From Achromobacter anxifer (GTDB lineage Bacteria; Pseudomonadota; Gammaproteobacteria; Burkholderiales; Burkholderiaceae_B): 64,000 nt of DNA. Both the position numbers and the translations under genes were made by a program. The DNA is taken from contig NZ_CAHLAR010000002.1 in NCBI RefSeq assembly GCF_903652925.1, positions 248,001-312,000 of the forward strand. Direction: 5' to 3'. Below are positions 8,193-18,947 of the stretch, piece by piece. Positions within the stretch are counted from its first letter, which is position 1; each line of letters opens with the position of its first letter. The notes under the pieces were generated by a model. It had not been told where the DNA came from, did no database searches, and saw only the letters and a program-made list of their open reading frames with translations.

Positions 8193-9581
8193 TCAACTGC
8201 CTTTCTGCGCCTGCGCCATGTAGTCCACGGTCAGGTTCGACAGCGCGCGCACGCCATTGATCAGGCCGGACTCATCCACGTAGAAGCGCGGCGAGTGATT
8301 GGGCGCGGCCTTCTCCACGTCGGTGCCCTTGGGCGTCACTCCCAGGTAGAAGAACATGCCCGGCACCTTCTCCTGGTAGAAGGAAAAGTCCTCCGAGGCC
8401 GTGGACTTGGGCTGCAGGCCGTAGTTGCCTTCGCCCGCGACGCGGCGCAGCGTCGGTCCCATCTGTTCCGTCAGCGCGGGGTTGTTGACGGTGGCGTTGT
8501 ACAGCTCCACCACGCGCACGTCCGCCTTGGCGCCCGCGCTCTGCGCGATCATGTCGGCAGTGCGCGCGATGCGCTGGTGGATGTCCTTCTTCATGCCCTC
8601 GTCATAGGTGCGGATGGTGCCCGTCATGGCGACGTTGTCCGGCACGATGTTCATGCGGTTGCCGCCGTGGATCGCGCCCACGGTGATGACGGCGGGCTCC
8701 AGCATGCTGTTGATCTGGCGGCTGGGGATGGTCTGCAATCCCAGGATGATCTGCGAGCTGACCACGATGGGGTCGATGCCCGACCAGGGCCGCGCGCCGT
8801 GCGTCTGCTTGCCGGTGACGTCGATCCAGAACTGGTCGGCGGCAGCCATGGCGGGGCCGCTGCGCCAGCTCAGCTTGCCCGCCGGATAGGCGCTGGACAC
8901 GTGCAGGCCGAAGATGGCGTCCACCTTGGGATTTTCCAGCACGCCTTCCTGCACCATCATCTTCGCGCCCCAGATCTTCTTGCCGTCGGGCTCGAAGTCG
9001 GCGGGGCTTTCCTCGGCGGGCTGGAAGATGAATTTCACGCTGCCGGGAAGCTGGTCCTTCATGCCGGCCAGGACTTCAGCGGTGGCCATCAGGATGGCGG
9101 TGTGGGTGTCGTGGCCGCAGGCATGCATCACGTCCACTTCCTTGCCGAGATAGGTGCCCTTGGCCTTGGAGGCGAAGGGCACGTCCACCTGTTCCTTGAC
9201 GGGCAGCGCGTCCATGTCGGCGCGCAGCGCCACCACCGGACCGGGCTTGCCACCCTTGAGCACGGCGACCACGCCGGTGCCGGCCACGCCGGTCTTCACG
9301 TCCATGCCCAGCGCGCGCAGATGGTCCGCGACCAGCTTGGCCGTGCGGTTTTCCTGGTTGCCGAGTTCGGGGTGTTCGTGGATGTCGCGGCGCCAGGCGA
9401 TGAGCTTGTCCTCGATGGCCTTGGCGCGTTGATCGATCTGCGCGGCCAATGCCGGATTGGGCGCGGGGACCAGCGGGCCTTGCGTGCCCGGCGCGCTTTG
9501 CGCGGCGGCCGGACCTGCCATCAGCAGGTGCGCGGCAAGCGCCAGCGGGGCCAGGCGGAACAGGGGTTTGCGGTAAGGCAT
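8193..9581 (-). CDS. Exported M20D-family amidohydrolase/peptidase
   Basis: 462 residues with a Sec signal peptide (MPYRKPLFRLAPLALAAHLL, cleavage after AAAQ). It matches the M20D aminoacylase/hippurate hydrolase group: HPELGNQE near the N-terminus, RADMDALPV, and the metal-ligand motif HACGHDTHTAILM, then EE in FQPAEESPADF. Members hydrolyse N-acyl amino acids or amide conjugates with a di-metal centre. The signal peptide points to a periplasmic enzyme, unlike the mostly cytoplasmic family. The gene stands alone. Confidence 0.9.
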   Translation of the reverse strand: MPYRKPLFRLAPLALAAHLLMAGPAAAQSAPGTQGPLVPAPNPALAAQIDQRAKAIEDKLIAWRRDIHEHPELGNQENRTAKLVADHLRALGMDVKTGVAGTGVVAVLKGGKPGPVVALRADMDALPVKEQVDVPFASKAKGTYLGKEVDVMHACGHDTHTAILMATAEVLAGMKDQLPGSVKFIFQPAEESPADFEPDGKKIWGAKMMVQEGVLENPKVDAIFGLHVSSAYPAGKLSWRSGPAMAAADQFWIDVTGKQTHGARPWSGIDPIVVSSQIILGLQTIPSRQINSMLEPAVITVGAIHGGNRMNIVPDNVAMTGTIRTYDEGMKKDIHQRIARTADMIAQSAGAKADVRVVELYNATVNNPALTEQMGPTLRRVAGEGNYGLQPKSTASEDFSFYQEKVPGMFFYLGVTPKGTDVEKAAPNHSPRFYVDESGLINGVRALSNLTVDYMAQAQKGS

Positions 9582-9725
9582 GCTTTGTTCTCCTCGTGGT
9601 TGTTAACCTGTTATTGGACGAGGATCTTACCGAAGCGCATGGCGGCCGCAGCGTTTGTTACCAACGCTTAAAAACAGGCCGTTTTGATTCCGGCCGATGG
9701 AATTCCGCGCGCCGGAATCAGGCGT

Positions 9726-11219
9726 TCAGGCCGCGCGCAGCACGCGCCTGGAACCGCGCGCAAGCACCAGCAGCAACAGCGCCGCCAGCATCGACGCGAT
9801 GCCCGCCGCCAACATGGCGGCATGGAAGCCGCCGGCCAGCGCATCGGCTGCCAGCGTGGCTGCATTGGCGGGTTGCGCGGGCATGAGATGGCGCGTGATG
9901 GCGTCGCGCGCCAGGGCCTGCGCATCGGACGCGCCGGCGCCTGCCAGCGAAGCCGTCAGCGCGTCGATGGCGCGTCCGCTCATCAGCGCGCCCAGCAGCG
10001 CGATGCCTATCGTCATGCCTGTCTGGCGCAGCGCGTTCATGGTGGCCGAGGCCATGCCGGAACGTTCGCGCGGCACCGTGGCCATCACCGCCATGCTGGT
10101 CGAGGGCACGGCCAGCCCGGTGCCCAGGCCCAGCAGCACCAGCAGCGAGCCGGACACGAAGTAGGGCGTGTGGGCCTCGAAGCTGGTCATGCCCAGCATG
10201 GCCGCGCCGATGAGCGCAAAGCCCGCGATCATCAGCCGCGGCAGGCCGAAGCGCAGGTTGAGCCGGCCGAACACGACGGACACCAGCCCGGCCGCGGCGA
10301 ACTGCGGCGCCAGCTGCCAGCCCGCCGCCAGTGGCGACAGGCCCTGCACGTGCTGCATGTAGAGCGAGAAAAAGAACAGGCTGCTGTAGGCGGAAAAGCC
10401 CAGCACGAAGGACGCGAAGTTGGTGATGGCGAAGCCGGCGTCGCGGAACAGTCCCAGCGGCAGGATGGGCCGCGCCGCGCGGTGCTCGACCCACAGGAAG
10501 GCCAGCAGCCCGATGGCGGCGACGGCCAGCGCGACGGTGGCTTGCGGCGCGGCCCAGCCGTGTTCGCCCGCAGCGATCAGGCCGTAGGTCAGCGCGCCCA
10601 GCCACAGCACGCTCAGCGCCTGGCCCGCGGGGTCGAAGGCGGCGTGTTCGGGATGGGCGCTTTCGGTGATGCTCCAGGCGCCCAGCGCGATGGCCAGCGC
10701 GCCTACCGGCAGATTGATCAGGAAGATGCTTTGCCAGTTGAAATGCGCCACCAGCACGCCGCCCAGCATGGGGCCCACGATGAGCGAAATCGCGTTGCAC
10801 GAGGCCCAGATGCCGATGGCCTGGGCGCGTTCCTTGGGATCGGGAAAGGCCTGGGTCAGGAGCGACAGCGCGCCCGGGACCAGCAGCGCGCCGGCGACGC
10901 CCTGCACGGCGCGGCCGATCAGCAGCGCCGTCAGGTTGTCCGCCAGCCCGCACAGCGCGGAGCCCGCCGTGAACAACAGCACGCCCGCCAGCCACGAGCG
11001 CTTGCGGCCATAGCGGTCGCCCAGCGGACCGGCGGACAGCATGAAGGCCGACAGGAACAGGGCGTAGGCGTCCACCACCCATTGCAGTCCGGCCATGTCG
11101 ATGCGCAGGGCCGCCTGCATGGTGGGCAACGCCACGTTGACGATGCTGATGTCCAGGATGGTGATGAAACTGCCCAGGTTGACGGCCAGGACCAGGGCGC
11201 GGCGGCGTGCGGGTTGCAT
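9726..11219 (-). CDS. DHA2-type MFS multidrug efflux transporter
   Basis: 497 residues, about 14 hydrophobic helices. The N-terminus NLGSFITILDISIVNVALPTM and the loop GPLGDRYGRKR (motif A) place it in the EmrB/QacA drug:H+ antiporter 2 family; GPMLGGVL is motif C of exporters. The Met at 11219 begins the usual short N-terminal tail, though the frame is open 19 codons further. It is divergent from a TetR gene with a palindromic operator in between, so it is very probably repressed by that protein and induced by a transported compound. Confidence 0.9.
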   Translation of the reverse strand: MQPARRRALVLAVNLGSFITILDISIVNVALPTMQAALRIDMAGLQWVVDAYALFLSAFMLSAGPLGDRYGRKRSWLAGVLLFTAGSALCGLADNLTALLIGRAVQGVAGALLVPGALSLLTQAFPDPKERAQAIGIWASCNAISLIVGPMLGGVLVAHFNWQSIFLINLPVGALAIALGAWSITESAHPEHAAFDPAGQALSVLWLGALTYGLIAAGEHGWAAPQATVALAVAAIGLLAFLWVEHRAARPILPLGLFRDAGFAITNFASFVLGFSAYSSLFFFSLYMQHVQGLSPLAAGWQLAPQFAAAGLVSVVFGRLNLRFGLPRLMIAGFALIGAAMLGMTSFEAHTPYFVSGSLLVLLGLGTGLAVPSTSMAVMATVPRERSGMASATMNALRQTGMTIGIALLGALMSGRAIDALTASLAGAGASDAQALARDAITRHLMPAQPANAATLAADALAGGFHAAMLAAGIASMLAALLLLVLARGSRRVLRAA

Positions 11220-11259
11220 AGCGGGACGAGAGGGTGGGGGAAGGAGTATTCTAGTTATC

Positions 11260-11274
11260 GACCGACCGTCGGTC
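11260..11274. promoter_or_regulatory. TetR operator palindrome between efflux gene and regulator
   Basis: GACCGAC-C-GTCGGTC, a perfect 7-bp inverted repeat around one base, lies between the divergent MFS and tetR genes, 41 bases from the MFS start and 90 bases from the tetR start. This type of site (GACCGACNGTCGGTC) is common for TetR-family repressors. Confidence 0.85.
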
Positions 11275-11363
11275 AATGTAAAGAGGAACGATTCTCAACT
11301 TTTGATCAGGGGCGGGCGCCTCCTCTACACTGGCGCCTTGCCCGTGAACCGCCCCTGGACGAT

Positions 11364-12005
11364 ATGCCCGCTACTCCCGCCGACCCGCTCTCCCTGCCCG
11401 CCGGCAAGGACGCCGCCGCCAAGCCCCGCACCAAGCCCGCCGCCGTGCGCCTGGACGAACTGATGGCCGCCGCGGAAGCGCTCTTCATCGAGAAGGGCGT
11501 CGAGGCCGCCACCATCAGCGAGATCGTCGAGCGTGCAGGCGTCGCCAAGGGCACGTTCTATCACTACTTCACGTCCAAGAACGACATGCTGGCGGCGCTG
11601 CGCGCCAAGTTCTCGCAGGGGTTCCTGGACCACATCGCGCGCGCGGTCGACGCCTGTGCGCCGGACGACGGGGTGGCGCGGCTGCGCGCCTGGACCCAGG
11701 CGGGAGTCGAAGCCTATTTCGACGGCTATGAGCTGCATGACGTGGTGTTCCACGACGCCCAGCATCCCGACCGCGGTACGGCCGAGAAGAGCGCCGTGCT
11801 GCGGCAGCTGGAAGCCATCCTGGAGGCGGGCGCGCGCGCCGGCTGTTGGCCGTTGGACGATGCGGCGCTGGCCGCCATCGTGCTGTACCACGGCATGCAT
11901 GGCGCGGTGGACGCGAGCATTGCGCAGGGCCGGCGCGACGCGCCGGCCTTGTCCGGCCCCTTGGCGGCGATGTTCCTGCGCACGCTGGGCGCGCGCGCGA
12001 GCTGA
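11364..12005 (+). CDS. TetR/AcrR family transcriptional regulator
   Basis: 213 residues. After a Lys/Ala/Pro-rich leader (residues 1-27) comes the TetR helix-turn-helix: RLDELMAAAEALFIEKGVEAATISEIVERAGVAKGTFYHYF. The C-terminal ligand domain is variable, as usual. Start ATG chosen as the first Met; ribosome site weak. It is divergent from the DHA2 transporter and the operator at 11260-11274 lies between them. A hexanucleotide repeat starts 7 bases after its stop. Confidence 0.92.
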   Translation: MPATPADPLSLPAGKDAAAKPRTKPAAVRLDELMAAAEALFIEKGVEAATISEIVERAGVAKGTFYHYFTSKNDMLAALRAKFSQGFLDHIARAVDACAPDDGVARLRAWTQAGVEAYFDGYELHDVVFHDAQHPDRGTAEKSAVLRQLEAILEAGARAGCWPLDDAALAAIVLYHGMHGAVDASIAQGRRDAPALSGPLAAMFLRTLGARAS

Positions 12006-12012
12006 GGCCGAG

Positions 12013-12066
12013 TCCGAACCCGAACCCGAACCCGAACTCGAACCCGAACCCGAACCCGAACCCGAG
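12013..12066. repeat. Hexanucleotide tandem repeat CCCGAA, nine units
   Basis: Nine consecutive six-base units; six are exact CCCGAA, the first (TCCGAA), fifth (CTCGAA) and ninth (CCCGAG) are variants. It fills the convergent space between the tetR stop and the stop of the Bug gene at 12086. Because the unit is a multiple of three, copy-number change would not shift a reading frame. Confidence 0.95.
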
Positions 12067-12085
12067 GCCGCCGGCGCGATCCGCG

Positions 12086-13036
12086 CTATTGCAGCTTGAT
12101 GCCCAGCTCTTTGATCAGCGGCGCCATCTCCGCCCGGTCGGCCTCGATGGTTGCGGCCAGCTCCTGCGGCGTGCTGCCGACGGGAATCATGCCCAGGGTC
12201 TCCATCTGCGCCCGCATCGCCGGTTCCTTCAGGATGTCCGCCACCGACTTCTGGATCAGTGCCACGCGGTCGTCCGGAATGCCGGCGGGCGCCATCAGCC
12301 CGATCCAGGGCTGCGGCGCGTAGCCCTTCAAGCCCGATTCATTCAGGGTGGGCGTGTCGGGCAGTCCGCCGAAGCGTTCCGGACTGGTGATCGCCAGGGC
12401 GCGCAGGCGGCCGCTGTCGATCAGGCCTTTTGAACTCGAAGGCGCGTCCAGGCCAACGTCGAGCTGGCCGCCGATCAGGTCGTTCTGCGTCTTGCCGGAA
12501 GAAGATGAAGGCACGTACAGGGCCTTGATGCCGGCGCGCCGGGCCGTCTGTTCCCAGACCAGGTGGAACGCGGTGCCGATCGAGAACGAGCCCACGCTCA
12601 GGCTGCGCGATTTGCTTTCGCGCACGAAGTCCTCCCAGGTCTTGAGCGGGCTGTCCTTGGGCACGATGAAGATGAACGGCGTGCGCGCCACCAGCGAAAT
12701 CGGTTTCAGGTCTTTCTGCGTGTCGAACGGCAGGCTGTCCACGGCGAAGGGCACGATGGTGACGGACGAGGCCACCACCATGCCCAGCGTGTAGCCGTCC
12801 GGCGCGGACTTGACCAAGGCGCCGGTGCTGATGATGCCGGATGCGCCCGGCTTGTTCTCCACCACCACGGGCTGGCCCCAGGCGGCGCCGAGCTTGCTGG
12901 CCAGCACGCGCAGCATGACGTCCACGGGCCCGCCGGGCGGGTTCGACACGATGATCTTCACCGGCTTGTCGGGATAGGCGGCGGTGGCGGCCAGCGGCGC
13001 GAGCAGCGCAAGCGCGGCCAAGGTTTGCTTGAACAT
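12086..13036 (-). CDS. Bug-family tripartite tricarboxylate receptor
   Basis: 316 residues with a Sec signal peptide (MFKQTLAALALLAPLAATA), then YPDKPVKIIVSNPPGGPVDV and VVVENKPGASGIIS, the Bug signature segments. The start is preceded by AGGGGAATTCC. It sits 64 bases downstream of the carboxylesterase on the same strand, so it may bind the acid released by that enzyme; this is inference from position. No TctAB partner is near. Confidence 0.92.
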   Translation of the reverse strand: MFKQTLAALALLAPLAATAAYPDKPVKIIVSNPPGGPVDVMLRVLASKLGAAWGQPVVVENKPGASGIISTGALVKSAPDGYTLGMVVASSVTIVPFAVDSLPFDTQKDLKPISLVARTPFIFIVPKDSPLKTWEDFVRESKSRSLSVGSFSIGTAFHLVWEQTARRAGIKALYVPSSSSGKTQNDLIGGQLDVGLDAPSSSKGLIDSGRLRALAITSPERFGGLPDTPTLNESGLKGYAPQPWIGLMAPAGIPDDRVALIQKSVADILKEPAMRAQMETLGMIPVGSTPQELAATIEADRAEMAPLIKELGIKLQ

Positions 13037-13100
13037 GGAATTCCCCTGGTTTTGATGTGTGGAGGCGGGCGGCCTGCGCCCGCGCCTGTGCAGTCGAGGT

Positions 13101-14369
13101 TCAGGCCAGGATCTGCATGTGCGGGGCCTGCGGCCAGCCAGGCGCCTCGCCGCGGATGAACGCGATCCAGGCCTGCTGCGTGGCCTGGGCCAATTGCCGC
13201 GCCTGTTGTTGCGGCAGGCCGGCCAGCATGGGCGCGTCGGCGAATGCGGGCAGCGTGTCGAAGACGAAGGGCAGCTCGATGCAATGGCAGGCGCCGAAGC
13301 GCGGCGAGGGCGCCACGTCGAAGCGCGCCAGCCAGGCCTGGCGGCCTTGGGCGACGGCGTCGCCGGCCCACTGGCGCGAAGGCGCGCCGAACACGGCATC
13401 GCCCATCTGCTGATCGGCGGGGTCCGTGCCGTGGCCCGGAAAGGCGGCCATTTCGTCGCGCGTGTAGCAGACCAGCACGTCGGCGCGGGCCGCGGCCTGC
13501 TTGAGCGCGGGCGCGATGTCCAGCGGCAGCACCTGTCCGTCCAGCACCGGTGCGAACTGGCTGCGGCTGCTGCCTTCGGCGCGCAGCGCCTCGGCCACGG
13601 CCGGCGCCTGCTGCGCCTGCAGCAGCGCGGACACGGGCAGTTCGCGGGCTTCCTCCAGCGAGTCGGCGCCCGCGGCCTGCAGGAAGGCCTGTCCCAGAGT
13701 TTCCGCCTGCCGCGCGCTGCGAAAGCCGCGCCCGAGCGCGGCGCTTTGCAGGATGGCGCGGGAGAAGCGCGGCTTGCGCGCCAGCATGGCGCAGATCGAC
13801 GACGCGCCGGCGGATTGGCCCATGACCGTGATCCGTTCGGGATCGCCGCCCAGGTCCTGGATGTTGCCCAGCACCCAATCAATGGCGGCCTCCTGGTCGA
13901 GCAGGCCCACGTTGGCCGTCTGGCCGGGCACGTACAGCCAGCCCAGCGCGGCCAGGCGGTAGTTGACCGCCACCACCACCATGTCGCCGCGCTGCGCCAG
14001 GTTGGCGCCGTCATACCAGTCCAGCGCGCCGCCGCCGCTTTGCCAGGCGCCGCCGTGCAGCCAGACGACCACGGGGCGGCGCTTGCCGTCGGCGGCCGGC
14101 GTCCACACGGTCAGGTGCAGGCAGTCCTCGGATTGTTCCGCTTCGAAGTCGCCCATGGCGTCGCGCAGGCGCGAGGGCAATTGGGGGGCGACCGTTCCGG
14201 GCCGCGTCGCGTCGAGCTTGCCGCGCCAGGCGCCGGGCTGCGGCGGCGCGAAGCGCAGCCCGCCCACGGGCGCCTGCGCATAGGGAATGGCGCTGTAGCG
14301 GCAGACGCCGCCTGTGCGCACGCCGGTCAGCGTGCCTGCCTGCAGCGCCGCCTGGACCTCTAGACTCAT
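13101..14369 (-). CDS. Type B carboxylesterase
   Basis: 422 residues with the alpha/beta hydrolase carboxylesterase B pattern: AIPYAQAPVGGLRFAPP near the N-terminus, SEDCLHLTVWTP, oxyanion-hole VVVWLHGGAW, and the nucleophile elbow GQSAGASS with the catalytic serine. The start Met is preceded by AAGGGGCAGG. No signal peptide, so cytoplasmic. It is shorter than the usual ~500 residues, mostly in the C-terminal half. Next gene downstream is a Bug receptor. Confidence 0.88.
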   Translation of the reverse strand: MSLEVQAALQAGTLTGVRTGGVCRYSAIPYAQAPVGGLRFAPPQPGAWRGKLDATRPGTVAPQLPSRLRDAMGDFEAEQSEDCLHLTVWTPAADGKRRPVVVWLHGGAWQSGGGALDWYDGANLAQRGDMVVVAVNYRLAALGWLYVPGQTANVGLLDQEAAIDWVLGNIQDLGGDPERITVMGQSAGASSICAMLARKPRFSRAILQSAALGRGFRSARQAETLGQAFLQAAGADSLEEARELPVSALLQAQQAPAVAEALRAEGSSRSQFAPVLDGQVLPLDIAPALKQAAARADVLVCYTRDEMAAFPGHGTDPADQQMGDAVFGAPSRQWAGDAVAQGRQAWLARFDVAPSPRFGACHCIELPFVFDTLPAFADAPMLAGLPQQQARQLAQATQQAWIAFIRGEAPGWPQAPHMQILA

Positions 14370-14517
14370 ATCCTGCCCCTTGTATTGTTGTCCGTCGTGC
14401 CGCCGCGGCAGGCGCCGCGGCAGTCGGACTATGGTAGGGAGGAATGGGCCGGGCCAGGCATGCAGGTTTTGAACATTGCCATGCGCAACCCGCATGGCCC
14501 GCCTGGCGGCGCTGCCG

Positions 14518-16462
<1,945 letters not shown>

Positions 16463-16544
16463 GGCGCGGGTCGGAAGGGAGTTGCCGATTATTCTCCCGC
16501 GCCGCGCGCTTGGCAACGCCGCACGGGATCAGTCTGGCCGCGAT

Positions 16545-16604
16545 TCGGCCGGTTGGGTTTCGGCCGGTTGGGTTTCGGTCGGCTGGGATTTGGCCGGCCG
16601 GGAT
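16545..16604. repeat. 15-bp tandem repeat, four units
   Basis: Four consecutive units of TCGGCCGGTTGGGTT type: the first two identical, the last two drifted. It lies in the intergenic gap between the divergent LysR and lipoprotein genes, where their promoters should be. Confidence 0.9.
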
Positions 16605-16685
16605 TCAGATATAGTTCGACGCCAGACCGATCACAGTAAGCGCGGCGCGGGCCCGCCCGGCCGCTGGCGCAACAAAGGGGCAGCC

Positions 16686-17393
16686 ATGAATGCAGCGGCG
16701 TGCGGCGTGTGGAATATGGGCAGGCTCGCCGTCTTGGGGCTGGCCGCGCTGGCCTTGAGCGCTTGTAGCTCGTCCAGGGTGGACGGCGTGTCCGTCGCCT
16801 GGCCTCCGTTCAAGGAGGGCACGCTCGCGTCCCTGCCGGCGGACCCGGCGCAATGCCCGGACCTGAGCGGCGCCTACCAGGCGCAGGGAAAATTCGTTTC
16901 GGGCGACCGCGATGCCGCCGAGCTGAATGATCTGCGCAATTTCCTGATGTACCCCCTGGATCTTCCCGGCATGCGCGATACGCCTCTGCCGGAATGGCGT
17001 TCCGGGCCCGAGGCTACCGTGGCGTTCAAGCCCGTGGCCGACGGCTGGGAGGTGCTGGCGCTGGACGGGCAGGGCGCGCGCGCAGCAGGCCGCCTGGTCC
17101 AACTGAATGGCGCACAGGATCCCGCCGCCTTGCCGGGCGTCGCCCGGCCTTCGGTGCCGGACGGCATCCGGCGCGCTTCCGGCTGCACGCAAGGCCGCTT
17201 GTGGATCAGCGTGCGGCACGACTGGCGCCAGTACGAGTCCATGGGCGTGCGGCGCCACGTGGCGCTGCTGCGGCCCGAGGCGGGCGGCCTTCTGGTGACG
17301 GTGCAGCGCGAGTCCGACACCATCGGCCTCCTGCCCTGGTATTCGAATGACGGCAGCGTGTTCCAGTACTGGTTCGCGCCCGCCGGACGTTGA
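16686..17393 (+). CDS. Predicted outer-membrane or periplasmic lipoprotein, unknown function
   Basis: 235 residues. The N-terminus has a lipoprotein signal with lipobox LSAC and lipidated cysteine at residue 27. The rest (DLSGAYQAQGKFVSGD, then a C-terminal beta-rich region ending YSNDGSVFQYWF) matches no family I know. A later Met at residue 11 is also possible as a start. It precedes the MATE gene by 39 bases and could be transcribed with it. Confidence 0.75.
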   Translation: MNAAACGVWNMGRLAVLGLAALALSACSSSRVDGVSVAWPPFKEGTLASLPADPAQCPDLSGAYQAQGKFVSGDRDAAELNDLRNFLMYPLDLPGMRDTPLPEWRSGPEATVAFKPVADGWEVLALDGQGARAAGRLVQLNGAQDPAALPGVARPSVPDGIRRASGCTQGRLWISVRHDWRQYESMGVRRHVALLRPEAGGLLVTVQRESDTIGLLPWYSNDGSVFQYWFAPAGR

Positions 17394-17432
17394 CCCTGTT
17401 CCAACCTGCCCCGCGGCCCATGCGATTGCCTC

Positions 17433-18812
17433 ATGTCTGCTGAAAACCGACCGGCTGCCTCAGCCACCGCCCGCTTCGTGTCCGGCCCCATGGGCCCGCA
17501 TGTGCTTGAGATGGTGCTGACCGGCTGGGCCAGCATGCTGGCCGTGTTCGCGGTGGAGTTCCTGTCCCTGCTGTACCTGGGCACGCTCAAGGACGAGGCG
17601 GTGCTGGGCGCGGTGGGCTTCGGGTCGATGACGCAGTTCACCATCACGTCGGTCTGCATCGGCGTGACCGTGGGCGGCGCGGCGCTGGTGTCGCGCGCGC
17701 TGGGGGCGGGCGATGGGCCGCGCGCCCGCGCGTTGGCGGGCGCGTCGCTGATCCTGATGGCGGCCGCCTCGCTGGTCTCGGGCGCGTTGCTGCTGGCGGC
17801 CATCGGCCCCTTTACGTCGGCCATCGACCTGGCGCCGGACGTGCGCACTCATCTGCTGTCCTATGTGTTCATCACCACGCCGTTCGCGGTATTGATGGGC
17901 CTGGGCATGATGCTGTCCAACCTGTTGCGCGCCGCCGGCCAGGGACGACAGGCCATGTGGGTGCTGCTGGCGGGCACCGCAACCGTCGCCGTGCTGGATC
18001 CGATAGTCATCTTCGTGTTGGGCGGCGGCATGGAGGGCGTGGCCTGGGCCGGCGGCGTGGGCCGACTGGCCACCGTGGTGCTGGGCGCCTGGCTGGTGTT
18101 CGGCAGGCGCCGGCTGGTGGCCTGGCCCGCAGGCGCCGCCCTGCGCGGGCATATGGGCGCGATAGGCCGGATCGCCTTGCCCGCCGCATTGACCTCCTTG
18201 TCCACACCCGCGGCGGTGATCTTCACCATCTCCACCTACGCGGGCTTTGGCTCCAGCGTGATGGCGGGCGCCACGGTGGTCGACCGCGTGCTGCAACTGG
18301 CCTACGCGCTGTTCTTCGTGCTGCCGGGCGCCATCGGGCCGATACTGGGGCAGAACCTGGGCGCGGGGCGTTGGGACCGCGTGCAGCAGGCGGTGGGCCT
18401 GACCACCCGCTGGTCGCTGATCTACGGCTTCTCGGTAGCCACGCTGCTGGCCCTGTTGGCGCCGTGGATGCCCGACATCTTCGAGGTGAGCGGGCCGGGG
18501 CGCGACCTGATCGTTTTCTTCTGCCGCTTTGGCAGCTTCGCCTGGGCCATCAACAGCCTGTACTTCGTCGCCATCGCGGTGTTCAACAACCTCGGGTACG
18601 CCACGTATTCCACCGCCATCGGCTGGTTGCGCGCCACGCTGGGCACCTTGCCCTTCGTCTGGCTGGGCGCGCATTACGGCGGCCCGGAAGGCGTGCTGGC
18701 GGGCCAGACAGTAGGCTTTGCCCTGTTCAGCCTGATCGCCATGCTGCTGTGCCGGCGCGTGCTGCGCGCGCCGCCCGAACGCGCCGCGCCGGCTGCCCGC
18801 CAGTTGGCCTAA
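17433..18812 (+). CDS. MATE-family efflux transporter
   Basis: 459 residues with about 12 helices in two homologous halves, the MATE/NorM layout. Diagnostic segments are GWASMLAVFAVEFLSLLYLG, TVGGAALVSRALGAGD and LPGAIGPILGQNLGAGRWDR. It would export cationic compounds in exchange for Na+ or H+ across the inner membrane. Conservation of helix length is normal and no break is seen. Ends about 135 bases before the lytic transglycosylase gene. Confidence 0.9.
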   Translation: MSAENRPAASATARFVSGPMGPHVLEMVLTGWASMLAVFAVEFLSLLYLGTLKDEAVLGAVGFGSMTQFTITSVCIGVTVGGAALVSRALGAGDGPRARALAGASLILMAAASLVSGALLLAAIGPFTSAIDLAPDVRTHLLSYVFITTPFAVLMGLGMMLSNLLRAAGQGRQAMWVLLAGTATVAVLDPIVIFVLGGGMEGVAWAGGVGRLATVVLGAWLVFGRRRLVAWPAGAALRGHMGAIGRIALPAALTSLSTPAAVIFTISTYAGFGSSVMAGATVVDRVLQLAYALFFVLPGAIGPILGQNLGAGRWDRVQQAVGLTTRWSLIYGFSVATLLALLAPWMPDIFEVSGPGRDLIVFFCRFGSFAWAINSLYFVAIAVFNNLGYATYSTAIGWLRATLGTLPFVWLGAHYGGPEGVLAGQTVGFALFSLIAMLLCRRVLRAPPERAAPAARQLA

Positions 18813-18947
18813 CGGCCCGGCCGCGCCTGGCGCCACCCAGGCCGCGCCCGTCCCGGACGACGCGCAAGGCAGCTGGCCGTCGGCGCGTTCGATTTTGACG
18901 CCCGGTCGCGGTACGATCCCGGCTGACTTCGATTTTTCAGGACAGCC

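Noticed and set aside
7719-9671. 650-codon plus-strand frame opposite the M20 and Bug genes
   Set aside because: Shadow of recognised genes, compositional artefact of GC-rich DNA.
9684-11363. Extension upstream of the TetR frame as one 773-residue protein
   Set aside because: The upstream part is the antisense of the MFS gene; TetR begins at 11364.
12013-12066. Phase-variable coding tract in tetR
   Set aside because: Repeat is after the stop codon and its unit is six bases, so slippage cannot switch the frame.
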